A DNA stretch of 64,000 bases from Burkholderiales bacterium. GTDB lineage: Bacteria > Pseudomonadota > Gammaproteobacteria > Burkholderiales > Usitatibacteraceae. The first letter of the stretch is position 1. Every line of letters begins with the position of its first letter. A program made the position numbers and the translations under genes. The DNA lies in NCBI GenBank assembly GCA_025359985.1, contig JANYDB010000068.1, positions 1 through 64,000 of the forward strand. Direction: 5' to 3'. A model generated the notes under the pieces. It had not been told where the DNA came from. It saw only the letters and a program-made list of their open reading frames with translations, and searched no databases. This document shows positions 42,744-53,419 of this stretch, one piece after another.

Positions 42744-43727
42744 ATGGCCAGCACTGACAATCAGGCAACCCCGTTTTTCCGCCAGCGCATCGTGGTGATT
42801 GTGGTGAGTCTGCTCGCCATGCTGTCGGCCACGGCGGCGGTATGGCTGGCATGGCGTGCATGGCCCGAGATGCCGGTACGCGAGGTGGTGTTTGTGAATG
42901 TTTCCGCCGCACCATTCGTACATTTAAAAACTGAAGAGCTGACCCAGGTTGCGGGTGCGATTGCCACCGCTAAAGTAAATTTGCTGCATGCTGATTTAAA
43001 CGAAATCAAGACCGTGGTTGAGCAGGTGGCATGGGTGCGCAGCGCCAATGTGCGCCGTCGCCTGCCAGGCAAAATCGAAGTCAGCATTGAAGAGCATGTG
43101 CCGTTTGGGATATGGCGCACCGGTGAAAAATCGGTAGCGGTAGCGGCAATGGTTAATGCTGCTGTCAGTAAAGAGAGCAGTGCAGAAAATAATACCGCTA
43201 CTGGCGAGCCTGCTAACCAATCCGCTAGCGAACCTGCCAACGAATCTGCCGCAGCTGCCAACGCGCTCATCAATACTTTTGGCGAAGTATTTAAAGCAAC
43301 TTTGCCAAAAGAAGCTCAAGCGATGCTGCCGGTTTTGGGTGGCCCACTGGATTCGTCCAAAGAAGTGATAGTGACCTTTGATCAATTCAGAAAGCAGCTT
43401 GCGGCGATAGAGCGCAAGCCGGGCGAGGTGCAGCTTTCGGTACGCAGGGCCTGGACTATCAAGCTCGATAACGGCATAACCCTGGAACTCGGCCGCAATG
43501 ATGCGGAACAGCGGCTGCAGCGTTTCATCCGCGCTTATGCGCAGATTGCGGACCTGCAAACTACGGGCATAAATGTGGATCTACGTTATGCCTCGGGCCT
43601 GGCGCTGCGGCGTTCATCATCGAGTCGACTCCCCGTATTCACTAGCACTAGCACGCGGGTCAAGCCAGCACCTCAGTCCAAAACGCCGCCGCGTATAAAA
43701 AAAGCGCAGAAAGCCAAAAGAATATGA
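42744..43727 (+). CDS. ftsQ: Cell division protein FtsQ
   Basis: POTRA-type VREVVFVNVSAAPFVHLKTEELTQV...VEQVAWVRSANVRRRLPGKIEVSIEEHVPFGIW; position between ddl and ftsA. Confidence 0.93.
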   Translation: MASTDNQATPFFRQRIVVIVVSLLAMLSATAAVWLAWRAWPEMPVREVVFVNVSAAPFVHLKTEELTQVAGAIATAKVNLLHADLNEIKTVVEQVAWVRSANVRRRLPGKIEVSIEEHVPFGIWRTGEKSVAVAAMVNAAVSKESSAENNTATGEPANQSASEPANESAAAANALINTFGEVFKATLPKEAQAMLPVLGGPLDSSKEVIVTFDQFRKQLAAIERKPGEVQLSVRRAWTIKLDNGITLELGRNDAEQRLQRFIRAYAQIADLQTTGINVDLRYASGLALRRSSSSRLPVFTSTSTRVKPAPQSKTPPRIKKAQKAKRI

Positions 43728-43752
43728 ACAATATCTATCTCTGGGGTCGACT

Positions 43753-44991
43753 ATGAATAAGCCGCGTGAAACCAAAAATTTGCTGGTCGCACTTGATATC
43801 GGCACCTCAAAAATTATTGCCATAGTCGCTGAAATAAATGATGACGGCGGCATTGAGGTGCTGGGTCTGGGGCAACATCCTTCAAAGGGATTAAAGAAAG
43901 GTGTGGTCGTCAATATCGAGTCCACTGTCCATGGCATTCAACGTGCCCTTGAAGAAGCAGAGTTGATGGCTGATTGCAAAATTCGCGATGTGCTGACTGG
44001 CATCGCGGGCTCCCATATTAAAAGCTTCAACTCACATGGCATGGTGGCTATTAAGGATAAAGAAGTTTCGCAATTCGATGTTGACCGCGTGATCGAAACC
44101 GCGCGTGCGGTGAATATTCCGATGGACCAACAAATATTGCATATCCTCACCCAGGAATTTATTATCGATGGCCAGGAAGATGTGCGTGAGCCCGTCGGCA
44201 TGAGCGGGGTGCGGCTTGAAGTTAAAGTGCATATCGTTACTGGCGCCGTCAGCGCGGCGCAAAACATCATGAAATGTGTGCGTCGCTGCGGGCTTGAGGT
44301 GCGTGATCTGGTATTGCAGCCACTGGCTTCAGCGATTGCCGTGTTATCGCAGGATGAAAAAGACTTGGGCGTTTGTCTGGTCGATATAGGCGGCGGCACC
44401 ACCGATATCGCGGTGTTTACCGGAGGCTCGATTCGCCACACCGCCGTAATTCCGATTGCCGGTGATCAAATCACCAACGATATTGCGATGGCATTGCGCA
44501 CGCCGACCAAAGATGCTGAAGATATCAAAATGGCCCATGGCTGTGCGCTGCGGCAGATGGCGAGCGTCAATGATGTGATCGAAGTACCTGGTGTGGGCGA
44601 TCGCGAGCCGCGCCAGTTATCTCGTCAGACCCTTGCCGAGGTAATTGAACCGCGCGTGGAAGAGCTGTATTCGCTGATTCAGCGCGAGTTACGGGCCAGC
44701 GGGTTTGAAGAATTATTATCTAGCGGCATTGTCTTGACTGGCGGCAGTGCTGCGATGCAGGGCATGGTTGAGTTGGGCGAAGAGGTATTCCACATGCCAG
44801 TGCGATTAGGCGTACCGAACTATACGGGTGGCTTGTCCGAAGTGGTGCGCAATCCGCGTTTTTCGACGGTGGTGGGCTTGCTGCTTTCGGGGCTGGAACA
44901 GAAAAAACGTGATGAGCATGTGCGTTTGCACTCGGCCAATTTCAAGAGCGTGTTCGACAAAATGGCTTCATGGTTTAAAGGAAATTTCTAA
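43753..44991 (+). CDS. ftsA: Cell division protein FtsA
   Basis: LLVALDIGTSKIIAIVAEI; DIGGGTTDIAVFTGGSIRHTAVIPIAGDQITNDIA; GIVLTGGSAAMQG. Confidence 0.98.
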   Translation: MNKPRETKNLLVALDIGTSKIIAIVAEINDDGGIEVLGLGQHPSKGLKKGVVVNIESTVHGIQRALEEAELMADCKIRDVLTGIAGSHIKSFNSHGMVAIKDKEVSQFDVDRVIETARAVNIPMDQQILHILTQEFIIDGQEDVREPVGMSGVRLEVKVHIVTGAVSAAQNIMKCVRRCGLEVRDLVLQPLASAIAVLSQDEKDLGVCLVDIGGGTTDIAVFTGGSIRHTAVIPIAGDQITNDIAMALRTPTKDAEDIKMAHGCALRQMASVNDVIEVPGVGDREPRQLSRQTLAEVIEPRVEELYSLIQRELRASGFEELLSSGIVLTGGSAAMQGMVELGEEVFHMPVRLGVPNYTGGLSEVVRNPRFSTVVGLLLSGLEQKKRDEHVRLHSANFKSVFDKMASWFKGNF

Positions 44992-45142
44992 GGAAATTTC
45001 TAAGGAAATTGCTAGGGACATTTCTGATGAAACGCTAAATAAAATTTTTGAAAATAATTTAGGCCGTAAAAAATTTTTTGTTTGAAGTGTTGTTTTTTAT
45101 TTAAGTTGTTTTTTTGTTTCACCACAGCAGAGGAGATTTAAA

Positions 45143-46327
45143 ATGATTGAGCTAATTGATGCAGAACAGCCGGAGGCCATTATCAAGGTCATCGGTGTCG
45201 GTGGCTGCGGCGGCAATGCAGTTGACCACATGATCGGCCATGGTGTGGCTGGCGTGGAATTCATTTGCGCGAATACGGATGCACAGGCGCTAAAACGTAA
45301 CCAGGCCAAAACGGTCATGCAGTTGGGCGGCACCACCACGCGCGGTTTGGGCGCAGGTGCTAACCCCGAAATTGGTCGTCTGGCTGCGATCGAAGATCGT
45401 GAACGTATCGCTGAGATGATCCAGGGTGCGGATATGCTCTTTATCACTGCCGGTATGGGCGGCGGTACGGGTACCGGTGCCGCACCTATCGTGGCTGAAA
45501 TCGCGCGCGAAATGGGTGTGTTGACGGTGGCCGTGGTTACCAAACCATTCGCGTTTGAAGGAAAGCGCATGAAAGCGGCAAACGCCGGTATTGAGGCGCT
45601 GAAGCAGCATGTTGATTCGCTCATCATCATCCCGAATGATCGGCTGATGGAAGTTCTAGGCGAAGATGCGACCTTTGAAGATGGTTTCAAAGCTGCCAAT
45701 GATGTGCTGCACGGCGCGGTTGCCGGCATTGCTGAAATCATTAACTGTCCCGGTATTGTGAACGTCGATTTTGCTGACGTGCGCACCGTGATGAGCGAAA
45801 ACGGTGTAGCGATGATGGGCTCCGCCATGGCATCCGGTCCAGACCGTGCGCAGGTAGCTGCCGAGCGTGCCGCGGCCTCGCCACTGCTCGAAGATGTAAA
45901 TTTGACGGGTGCGCGCGGAGTGTTGGTGAACATCACCGCCAATCGTTCACTCAAGCTAAAAGAAGTTCATGAAGTCATGAACACGATCCGCAGTTTCACC
46001 GCCGAAGATGCTACCGTGATTTTTGGTAGCGTGTTTGACGAAGAGATGGGCGATCAGCTTCGCGTGACGATTGTCGCTACTGGCCTGGGCGGCTCTGTGT
46101 CCAAGAAGCAGCCGCAAATGGTGTATTCAGCGCCGGTCATGCAGCGTACCGGCACTGACGATGCCGTCGGTGCGATGATGTCTTCACCGGCTGGTGCGAT
46201 TAACTATGCGGATCTGGATACGCCTGCTGTCACGCGCCGTCGGCGTGATGCCACCGTCTCGGCCATGCAGCAATCAGGTGTCGAGATGTACGACATTCCT
46301 GCGTTTTTGCGGAAGCAGGCAGACTAA
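45143..46327 (+). CDS. ftsZ: Cell division GTPase FtsZ
   Basis: IKVIGVGGCGGNAVDHMI; GMGGGTGTGAAPIVAEIA; C-terminal YDIPAFLRKQAD. Confidence 0.99.
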   Translation: MIELIDAEQPEAIIKVIGVGGCGGNAVDHMIGHGVAGVEFICANTDAQALKRNQAKTVMQLGGTTTRGLGAGANPEIGRLAAIEDRERIAEMIQGADMLFITAGMGGGTGTGAAPIVAEIAREMGVLTVAVVTKPFAFEGKRMKAANAGIEALKQHVDSLIIIPNDRLMEVLGEDATFEDGFKAANDVLHGAVAGIAEIINCPGIVNVDFADVRTVMSENGVAMMGSAMASGPDRAQVAAERAAASPLLEDVNLTGARGVLVNITANRSLKLKEVHEVMNTIRSFTAEDATVIFGSVFDEEMGDQLRVTIVATGLGGSVSKKQPQMVYSAPVMQRTGTDDAVGAMMSSPAGAINYADLDTPAVTRRRRDATVSAMQQSGVEMYDIPAFLRKQAD

Positions 46328-46354
46328 GTTTCAATCCTGGTTTAGCTTATAAAA

Positions 46355-46396
46355 AATATCCAGCCCGGCGAACCTCTGCCGTTCGGGCTGGATATT
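46355..46396 (+). terminator. Strong hairpin between ftsZ and lpxC
   Basis: aatatccagcccggcgaac-ctctgcc-gttcgggctggatatt followed by a modest T-rich tail. Confidence 0.6.
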
Positions 46397-46539
46397 TGTC
46401 TTTGTCATTTGTGCTTGAGGAAGAATGATCATGTTGCATGGATCATGCGCATTAGCCTTCATCAGGCTTGAAACTGCTAAAATCGTAGCAATTTAGTTTT
46501 AACTTGTCTGCTCATTCTCATAAAGCTATCAGTCGTTTC

Positions 46540-47460
46540 ATGATCAAACAACGTACCCTCAAAAATAAAGTTCGCGCTACCGGTGTAGGCGTGCATCTGG
46601 GCCATCGGGTCGAGATGATGCTGCGTCCGGCAGCGCCTGATACAGGCATTGTTTTTTGTCGCACCGATATGCTCGGCGCGCCGATGGTGCGGGCGCATGC
46701 GTTAAATGTAAATGACACACGGCTTTCAACCCGGATTGAAAATCCCTTATCAGGTGCGCGGGTGTCTACTGTTGAGCACTTAATGTCGGCCTTTGCCGGT
46801 TTGGGTATTGATAACGCTTACATCGATTTGTCGGCTGAAGAAGTGCCAATTATGGACGGCAGCGCGGGGCCCTTTGTATTTTTGCTCCAATCGGCAGGCA
46901 TCGAAGAGCAGGCCCGAGCAAAGCGTTTTATTCGGGTCAAAAAAACGCTTGAGCTAAAGGATAAAGACCGTCTGGTGCGGCTTGAACCTTTTAATGGATT
47001 CAAGCTGAAGTTTGCAATTGATTTCGACCACCCGGTGTTTGATGGTTCCGCTTCCGAAATTGAAATTGATTTTGCTGAGGTTTCTTTTATTAAGGAAGTC
47101 GCCCGTGCGCGCACTTTCGGCTTCACGCATGAAGTTGAAGCGATGCGTTCGATGGGTCTCGGTCGCGGCGGTTCGCTCGACAACGCGATAGTAATTGATG
47201 ATTTTCGGGTGCTGAACGAAGGCGGTTTACGTTTTGATGATGAGTTCGTTAAACATAAAGCGCTTGATGCGGTGGGCGATCTTTATATGTTGGGACATCC
47301 GTTGATAGGCGCTTTTTATGGCGTGAAATCAGGCCACGCGATGAACAATCAGCTAGTGCGCGCTTTATTGGCTGATGAAACCGCATGGGAATTTGTTACT
47401 TTCGACAAGCGCGACGCCTTGCCGAGAGCGTTTGGCAATATGTCGTTGGCGACTATTTAG
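46540..47460 (+). CDS. lpxC: UDP-3-O-acyl-N-acetylglucosamine deacetylase
   Basis: [60 protein letters not shown]. Confidence 0.98.
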   Translation: MIKQRTLKNKVRATGVGVHLGHRVEMMLRPAAPDTGIVFCRTDMLGAPMVRAHALNVNDTRLSTRIENPLSGARVSTVEHLMSAFAGLGIDNAYIDLSAEEVPIMDGSAGPFVFLLQSAGIEEQARAKRFIRVKKTLELKDKDRLVRLEPFNGFKLKFAIDFDHPVFDGSASEIEIDFAEVSFIKEVARARTFGFTHEVEAMRSMGLGRGGSLDNAIVIDDFRVLNEGGLRFDDEFVKHKALDAVGDLYMLGHPLIGAFYGVKSGHAMNNQLVRALLADETAWEFVTFDKRDALPRAFGNMSLATI

Positions 47461-47470
47461 GATTATTGCC

Positions 47471-47656
47471 ATGCTGATTGGTGTTCGACTATTGCTACTT
47501 GTGGCGGGATTCGCGATCTCGGTCACGTTCCTCGGATATCTCTTTACCAAGAACCCAAAACTACTGCGACTGACTCTAACCATTATTAAAGTAACGCTTG
47601 GTTTCGCGGCTTTAATTGCGGTGCTTTATATACTCGAAAGACTTTTGTTTATATAG
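47471..47656 (+). CDS. Small predicted membrane protein
   Basis: 61 aa with two hydrophobic segments directly after lpxC. Confidence 0.6.
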   Translation: MLIGVRLLLLVAGFAISVTFLGYLFTKNPKLLRLTLTIIKVTLGFAALIAVLYILERLLFI

Positions 47657-47662
47657 TGCGGC

Positions 47663-48172
47663 TCATTTCGTAGACTTATTACTATTTGTTAGCGTGCGCT
47701 CACGTCGGGTTTGGATGCGCTTAAGTGTTTCTTTTAAAGGGGAATCTCTAAGCGTTGTGGTCAACTGACTAAGTATTTCAACGGGCATTGACGTTGTAGG
47801 GATCAACCTTCGCTTGACAGGTTTTGGTTCTATATCTAATCCAAAATACTCGGGTTGCACCAGTACCCTAATTACTGTAACCTCTTGTTCCTGCTTTTTA
47901 TTTTCATTAATTTTCTCAAGTAAGCGCGGCAACATTTGTTTCAAACTTGTCGCAACGGCCCCGTTGGCCACCGCAATAATTAGCGCCGTTCCTTCAACTG
48001 CAGCAATTCGACTTGTTGATTTCAAGTGTGCGGGGATGGTGTTGACATAGGTTTGTTGAAGGCGAGAGATAAGCGCCACTTTGCGCATCATGGGCGCAAT
48101 CTCTTCGTTCTCGCTCATCAGTGTACGAATAGGTTTAAAACCGCTTTTTTTACCCGCACCCGTTGGTTTCAT
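47663..48172 (-). CDS. DciA-like DUF721 protein
   Basis: IPAHLKSTSRIAAVEGTALIIAVANGAVATSLKQMLPRLLEKIN; typical location between lpxC and M23/secA. Confidence 0.75.
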   Translation of the reverse strand: MKPTGAGKKSGFKPIRTLMSENEEIAPMMRKVALISRLQQTYVNTIPAHLKSTSRIAAVEGTALIIAVANGAVATSLKQMLPRLLEKINENKKQEQEVTVIRVLVQPEYFGLDIEPKPVKRRLIPTTSMPVEILSQLTTTLRDSPLKETLKRIQTRRERTLTNSNKSTK

Positions 48173-48238
48173 ACGGAACTTCGCTTTTTTATGGACGGTG
48201 GTTGTGACGTGGACGGCATGTGATCTAGAAGGTTTTGC

Positions 48239-49201
48239 ATGAATATTATTCTGGTTTCAGATAGTCTGGCTAAAAGCCGCATTGTTACGATCTCGCAATC
48301 GCAGATTATCATGGCGGTGATGGGGTTCGTAAGCGCAGGTTTTATGTTCGCGCTAGGCACCTATTGGATCACCATGAAATATGCGGTGGATATCCAGAAC
48401 CCGTTTATCCAGAGCCTCATCTCGACCCTCACACAGCAGCAGACTGCTGAAGCCGAGAAAGATATGCGTGAGCAGCTTAGCTCACTGGCGGTCAAATTAG
48501 GTGAGCTGCAGGCACGCTTGATGCGTCTGGACGCGTTTGGCGATCGTCTGGGTAAAGCGGCCGGCGTTAAGTCAGAGGAATTCCGTTTTTCCGAATCACC
48601 GGGTCGCGGTGGGCCTATCCCCTCAGAAGCTTTATCCGGTGAAATCTCGCGTAAAGAGTTTCAAATCCGTTTAAGTGAAATCTCCCGTGCGCTGGATGAT
48701 CGCGCCGACAAGCTCGGTGTGCTCGATTCTATTTTGATGGATGGTCGGCTCGCCGCCAAAGCCATTCCCACCACCATGCCGGTTGAAACGGGCTACTACT
48801 CGTCCAACTTTGGTTATCGCATTGATCCGTTCAATGGTCGCAGCACTTTTCATACCGGTATCGATTTTACCGCTGCACCAGGTTCACCTATTCTGGCCGC
48901 CGCCGGCGGGGTAGTGGCCGTTGCTGAGCTACACAGTGAATATGGGCAGATGATCGATATTAATCACGATAATGGCTTGACCACACGCTATGCGCACCTT
49001 TCCAAAATGCGTGTCAAAGCGGGCGATATTGTGCTCAAAGGTCAGCTTATCGGTGATTTGGGTTCTACCGGGCGCGCCACCGGCCCGCATCTGCATTTCG
49101 AAGTTCGCGAAAATAGCGTTCCACTGAATCCCAACCGGTTTCTTAACTTCGCCCGTGCGCAGCAGCCTGCTCAGGCCACCAAAACCGCGCACGCCCCGTA
49201 A
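48239..49201 (+). CDS. M23 family metallopeptidase
   Basis: SNFGYRIDPFNGRSTFHTGIDFTAAPGSPILAAAGGVV...GRATGPHLHFEVREN. Confidence 0.95.
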   Translation: MNIILVSDSLAKSRIVTISQSQIIMAVMGFVSAGFMFALGTYWITMKYAVDIQNPFIQSLISTLTQQQTAEAEKDMREQLSSLAVKLGELQARLMRLDAFGDRLGKAAGVKSEEFRFSESPGRGGPIPSEALSGEISRKEFQIRLSEISRALDDRADKLGVLDSILMDGRLAAKAIPTTMPVETGYYSSNFGYRIDPFNGRSTFHTGIDFTAAPGSPILAAAGGVVAVAELHSEYGQMIDINHDNGLTTRYAHLSKMRVKAGDIVLKGQLIGDLGSTGRATGPHLHFEVRENSVPLNPNRFLNFARAQQPAQATKTAHAP

Positions 49202-49408
49202 ATTGCTGGTCGCATCCATGCAGCCCCTGCCCGTGATGGGCAGGACCGCCGTGCTTGCGTTTGCTCCAAATAGTCCCCATATCAAGAACGTCGCGGGTAC
49301 TTAATTTGCGTGCAAAAAATCAAACACTGCGCAAACCTCACTATTTCATAAAACTAAAAAACGACTCATTTGCTTAACATCGAGTCGGCAACTGACTGAA
49401 AGTACCTC

Positions 49409-52159
49409 ATGTTTGATACCTTTTTAAAAGCTATTTTTGGCAGCCGTAATGAACGCTTGTTAAAGCAATATCGCAAACGCGTCATCACCATCAATGCGCT
49501 TGAGCCTGCGATGGAAAAATTAAGCGATGCCGAATTGCGCGCCAAGACCGATGAATTTAAAGAGCGTCATGCCAAAGGTGAAACTCTCGACGCGTTATTG
49601 CCCGAAGCTTTCGCCACCGTACGCGAAGCCGGTAAACGTGCTCTCGGCATGCGCCATTTTGATGTGCAGCTGGTCGGCGGGATGGTATTGAATGATGGCA
49701 AGATTGCCGAGATGCGCACGGGCGAAGGTAAAACCCTGATGGCTACATTGCCCTCATACCTTAACGCCATCAGCGGCAAAGGTGTGCATGTGGTGACGGT
49801 AAATGATTATCTCGCCAAACGCGATTCTGAGTGGATGGGCCGCTTGCACGGCTTTCTCGGCCTCACCGTGGGCTGTAATCTTTCGCAAATGCAGCATGAT
49901 GAAAAACAGCAAGCTTTCGCCGCCGATATTACCTATGGCACCAATAATGAATTCGGCTTCGATTATTTGCGCGACAACATGGTCACCAATAAGGCTGAGC
50001 GTGTTATGCGCGGGCTTAATTTCGGCATTATCGATGAGGTTGATTCGATCTTGATCGATGAGGCGCGTACCCCGCTTATCATTTCCGGTCAGGCCGAAGA
50101 TTCAGCGGCGATGTACGTCAAAATCAACAAACTGATCCCGAGTTTGAAGCCGCAGGAAACCGAAGAAGGCGAGGGCGATTTTTGGGTTGATTTGAAACAG
50201 CATCAAGTTACCTTGTCTGAAACCGGCCATGAAAATGCTGAACAGCTGATGACCGAACATGGTCTTTTGCCGGATGGCGCATCGCTCTACGATCCCGCCA
50301 ACATCATGCTTATGCACCATCTGTATGCGGCGGTGCGCGCGCATGCGCTCTACCATCGTGATCAGCATTATGTGGTGCAGGATGATGAAGTCGTGATCGT
50401 GGATGAATTCACCGGCCGTATGATGTCGGGCCGTCGCTGGTCTGAAGGTTTACATCAGGCGGTTGAAGCCAAAGAAGGTGTGAAGATTCAAAATGAATCA
50501 CAAACCCTGGCTTCCATCACCTTCCAGAATTATTTTAGGCTATACAGCAAACTCTCTGGCATGACGGGTACGGCAGATACTGAAGCATTCGAATTTCAGT
50601 CAATTTACAACCTCGAAACCGTCATCATTCCGCCGAACAAGCCGATGGTTCGCCATGACACCAATGATCTGGTTTACATCACCGCCAATGAAAAACATAA
50701 AGCGCTAGTGACGGATATTAAAGATTGTTTTGAACGCGGCCAACCGGTATTGCTTGGCACCACCTCGATTGAAAATTCTGAACTGCTGTCAGAACTGCTT
50801 AAAAAAGAGCAGCTCCCGCATCAGGTGCTGAACGCCAAGCAGCATGCGCGTGAAGCTGATATTGTCGCGCAGGCAGGCGCACTTAAGGCGATTACGATCG
50901 CAACCAATATGGCCGGTCGTGGTACTGATATTGTGCTGGGCGGCAATCCCGAAAGCAGTATTCATGCGATTGAAACAGACGAGGCGCTCAACGAACCGGA
51001 AAAGCAGGCCAAGGTTGCCGACATCAAAGCGGGCTGGCAAGCGCTGCATGATGAGGTGGTCGCCGCGGGCGGCCTGCATATTGTCGGCTCCGAGCGGCAT
51101 GAATCACGCCGTATCGACAACCAGTTGCGCGGCCGTGCTGGCCGCCAGGGCGATCCGGGCTCATCACGATTTTATCTTTCGTTTGAAGACCCGCTGCTGA
51201 AAATTTTTGCGGGTGATCGCCTCAAAGCCATCATGGCACGCCTGAAAATTCCGGAAGGTGAAGCCATTGAAGCCGGCATGGTTTCACGCGCCATCGAGAA
51301 CGCGCAGCGTAAAGTGGAAGCGCGCAATTTTGATATCCGTAAACAGTTGCTCGAGTACGATGATGTCGCCAACGACCAGCGTAAAGTAATTTACACCCAG
51401 CGCAACGAGCTACTCGATGCGCAGGACATTTCCGAAACTACAGCCGCCATGCGCGGTGATGTGTTGCGAGAAACGGTACAACTGCATGTGCCCGCAGACA
51501 GCGTCGAAGAGCAATGGGATGTGGTCGGTTTAAAGCGCGTGCTTGAAGCCGATTTTAATATCGTGGCGCCGATAGATGACTGGCTTAAAAACGACGGTGA
51601 GCTCGACAGTGAAAAAATTGCCGAGCGCGTCACTGCGCAGGCGGATACCGAATACATCGCCAAATTTGCCAATGTTGAACCGCCGTTGCTGCATCAATAC
51701 GAGCGCGCCGTCATGCTGCAGGCCATTGATTCACATTGGCGTGAGCACCTTTCGTCACTCGACTATTTGCGCCAGGGCATTCACTTGCGCGGCTACGCCC
51801 AAAAGCAGCCCAAGCAAGAATACAAACGCGAAGCGTTCGAGCTGTTCAGCGGCATGCTGGATGGCATCAAACGTCAGGTCACGCAGATTCTGGTCAACGT
51901 CCGCGTCGAAACCCAGGAGCAAATTGAGGCCGCGGAAAAAGTCGCTGAAGAAGCGCTCACCGCATCAGCAACCAATATTCAATACACCCATGCGGACTTT
52001 AATGAAGCCGCTGATGGCGGCGCAGATGACAGCACCGCGCCCGCTGAGCTTCAAACTTCCACACCGTTCGTCAGGGATGGGGTCAAGATTGGTCGTAATG
52101 ATCCATGCTGGTGTGGCAGCGGCAAAAAATACAAACAGTGCCACGGCAAATTATCGTAA
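49409..52159 (+). CDS. secA: Preprotein translocase ATPase SecA
   Basis: [42 protein letters not shown]-terminal zinc motif [14 protein letters not shown]. Confidence 0.99.
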   Translation: MFDTFLKAIFGSRNERLLKQYRKRVITINALEPAMEKLSDAELRAKTDEFKERHAKGETLDALLPEAFATVREAGKRALGMRHFDVQLVGGMVLNDGKIAEMRTGEGKTLMATLPSYLNAISGKGVHVVTVNDYLAKRDSEWMGRLHGFLGLTVGCNLSQMQHDEKQQAFAADITYGTNNEFGFDYLRDNMVTNKAERVMRGLNFGIIDEVDSILIDEARTPLIISGQAEDSAAMYVKINKLIPSLKPQETEEGEGDFWVDLKQHQVTLSETGHENAEQLMTEHGLLPDGASLYDPANIMLMHHLYAAVRAHALYHRDQHYVVQDDEVVIVDEFTGRMMSGRRWSEGLHQAVEAKEGVKIQNESQTLASITFQNYFRLYSKLSGMTGTADTEAFEFQSIYNLETVIIPPNKPMVRHDTNDLVYITANEKHKALVTDIKDCFERGQPVLLGTTSIENSELLSELLKKEQLPHQVLNAKQHAREADIVAQAGALKAITIATNMAGRGTDIVLGGNPESSIHAIETDEALNEPEKQAKVADIKAGWQALHDEVVAAGGLHIVGSERHESRRIDNQLRGRAGRQGDPGSSRFYLSFEDPLLKIFAGDRLKAIMARLKIPEGEAIEAGMVSRAIENAQRKVEARNFDIRKQLLEYDDVANDQRKVIYTQRNELLDAQDISETTAAMRGDVLRETVQLHVPADSVEEQWDVVGLKRVLEADFNIVAPIDDWLKNDGELDSEKIAERVTAQADTEYIAKFANVEPPLLHQYERAVMLQAIDSHWREHLSSLDYLRQGIHLRGYAQKQPKQEYKREAFELFSGMLDGIKRQVTQILVNVRVETQEQIEAAEKVAEEALTASATNIQYTHADFNEAADGGADDSTAPAELQTSTPFVRDGVKIGRNDPCWCGSGKKYKQCHGKLS

Positions 52160-52895
52160 ATCAACTCACGATCAGGGGCAGGTCATGTTGCAAAGCCAGG
52201 CGACTTTCTCTTGATGATGTGAGCCGCGATAGCGTCTTGTAAGTTCGTGACCGGTATTATTTAACAACGCTGCGTTAGTAAAATTTCGAGTACATCTATA
52301 CGCAGTCAATATCTAATTCGCGCTGACACTTGATCGGCAGCACGATTATCTGATCACGATCCGCGCCGAATCGATACAGCGCGACGTAGCTTGTACTCAC
52401 ACGCGCACCCACGCGCGCGCATGCGAGATCATCCGTTCGCGCAATCATTACTCAACGATTCTTCCTGCTAGCAGGTGGCGCGCTAGATGCGCGATGGCAT
52501 CGCTTAAAACGACGCTGGTTATACGATGCGCAGCTTCAAATTTTTAGCAAGTTTTGAGGTGGTGGCGATAGCCATTTTTTGCCGTTATGCATCCATCTAT
52601 CGCCATACCTCATCGCACCGTGAGTGCATCAAACGGTTGGATATAAGCAAACATCAGCGCCAGCGTACTGACGTGCCCGCCCGCACTTATCGTTACGGAC
52701 TGCGAAAGTGCGGCGCCAAGACTAAGCGCAACGCGACCCTTCTTCCAATCATCGCGGCGTTAGGTTATTGAATTAAATTCAGTGGTGCTCAGCCTGGTCG
52801 CGGGCTCAACGCAATTACCAACATAGCCCTATGAGCTTTAGCGTGGTGAGTAAATCAGGTTCGGGCCAAGCAAAGGCGCTCACGATAATGATGTC

Positions 52896-52962
52896 AAAAC
52901 TCCGCTACAAGCTTGCCGTTTAGAGCATTTTTGCTTCAAAACACCCGTTAATAGGGCACTTT
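52896..52962. repeat. Dispersed palindromic repeat family, copy H (degenerate)
   Basis: aaaactccgctacaagc...ccgtttagagcatttttgcttcaaaac...gggcacttt. Confidence 0.5.
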
Positions 52963-52975
52963 GGTATAAACATAA

Positions 52976-53341
52976 TCACACCAAGACCGTATCTTCATCC
53001 GCATAGGCCGGGCTACACGCGCATAAAATTTTGAGCGCGACGGCCCCCGTGTTGGTCACGCAGTGCTGCGTTCCCGGCACGATCACGACCGTGTCACCAG
53101 TGGCAATATCGAATGTTTTATCGCCTAGTACCATGCGTCCAACGCCCGCGGTGATGTAATAAATCTCCTCTGCCGTTTTATGGTGATGCAGCAGTGTCGT
53201 GGCACCCGGCTCAACGATGGCTTCGGCCAAGCTTTGTGCGCGCGCGCCCAACGCTGCGTGTGGAATAGGATGCATCAGCTCACGGATGGTTGAGCCATCT
53301 TTGGTGATGAAGGCGGGTACGGTTTGATAGCTTGTTTTCAT
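52976..53341 (-). CDS. Cupin-domain protein
   Basis: EAIVEPGATTLLHHHKTAEEIYYITAGVGRMVLGDKTFDIATGDTVVIVPGTQHCVTNTG; start set at MKTSYQTV. Confidence 0.9.
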   Translation of the reverse strand: MKTSYQTVPAFITKDGSTIRELMHPIPHAALGARAQSLAEAIVEPGATTLLHHHKTAEEIYYITAGVGRMVLGDKTFDIATGDTVVIVPGTQHCVTNTGAVALKILCACSPAYADEDTVLV

Positions 53342-53419
53342 GTTGTTACATTCCTGTTGGAGGGCAAGCATTGTTCCGTGCCATAATTTTGCACGATAAT
53401 TTTCTCTAGGTGTAACGCA

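Noticed and set aside
28399-47460. Many 60-190 aa antisense or alternate-frame ORFs across the dcw cluster
   Set aside because: They shadow long, well-conserved genes in GC-rich coding DNA and show no independent support
52526-52771. 81-aa ORF after secA
   Set aside because: No recognisable domain; opposite strand gives only a short fragment too; treated as non-coding
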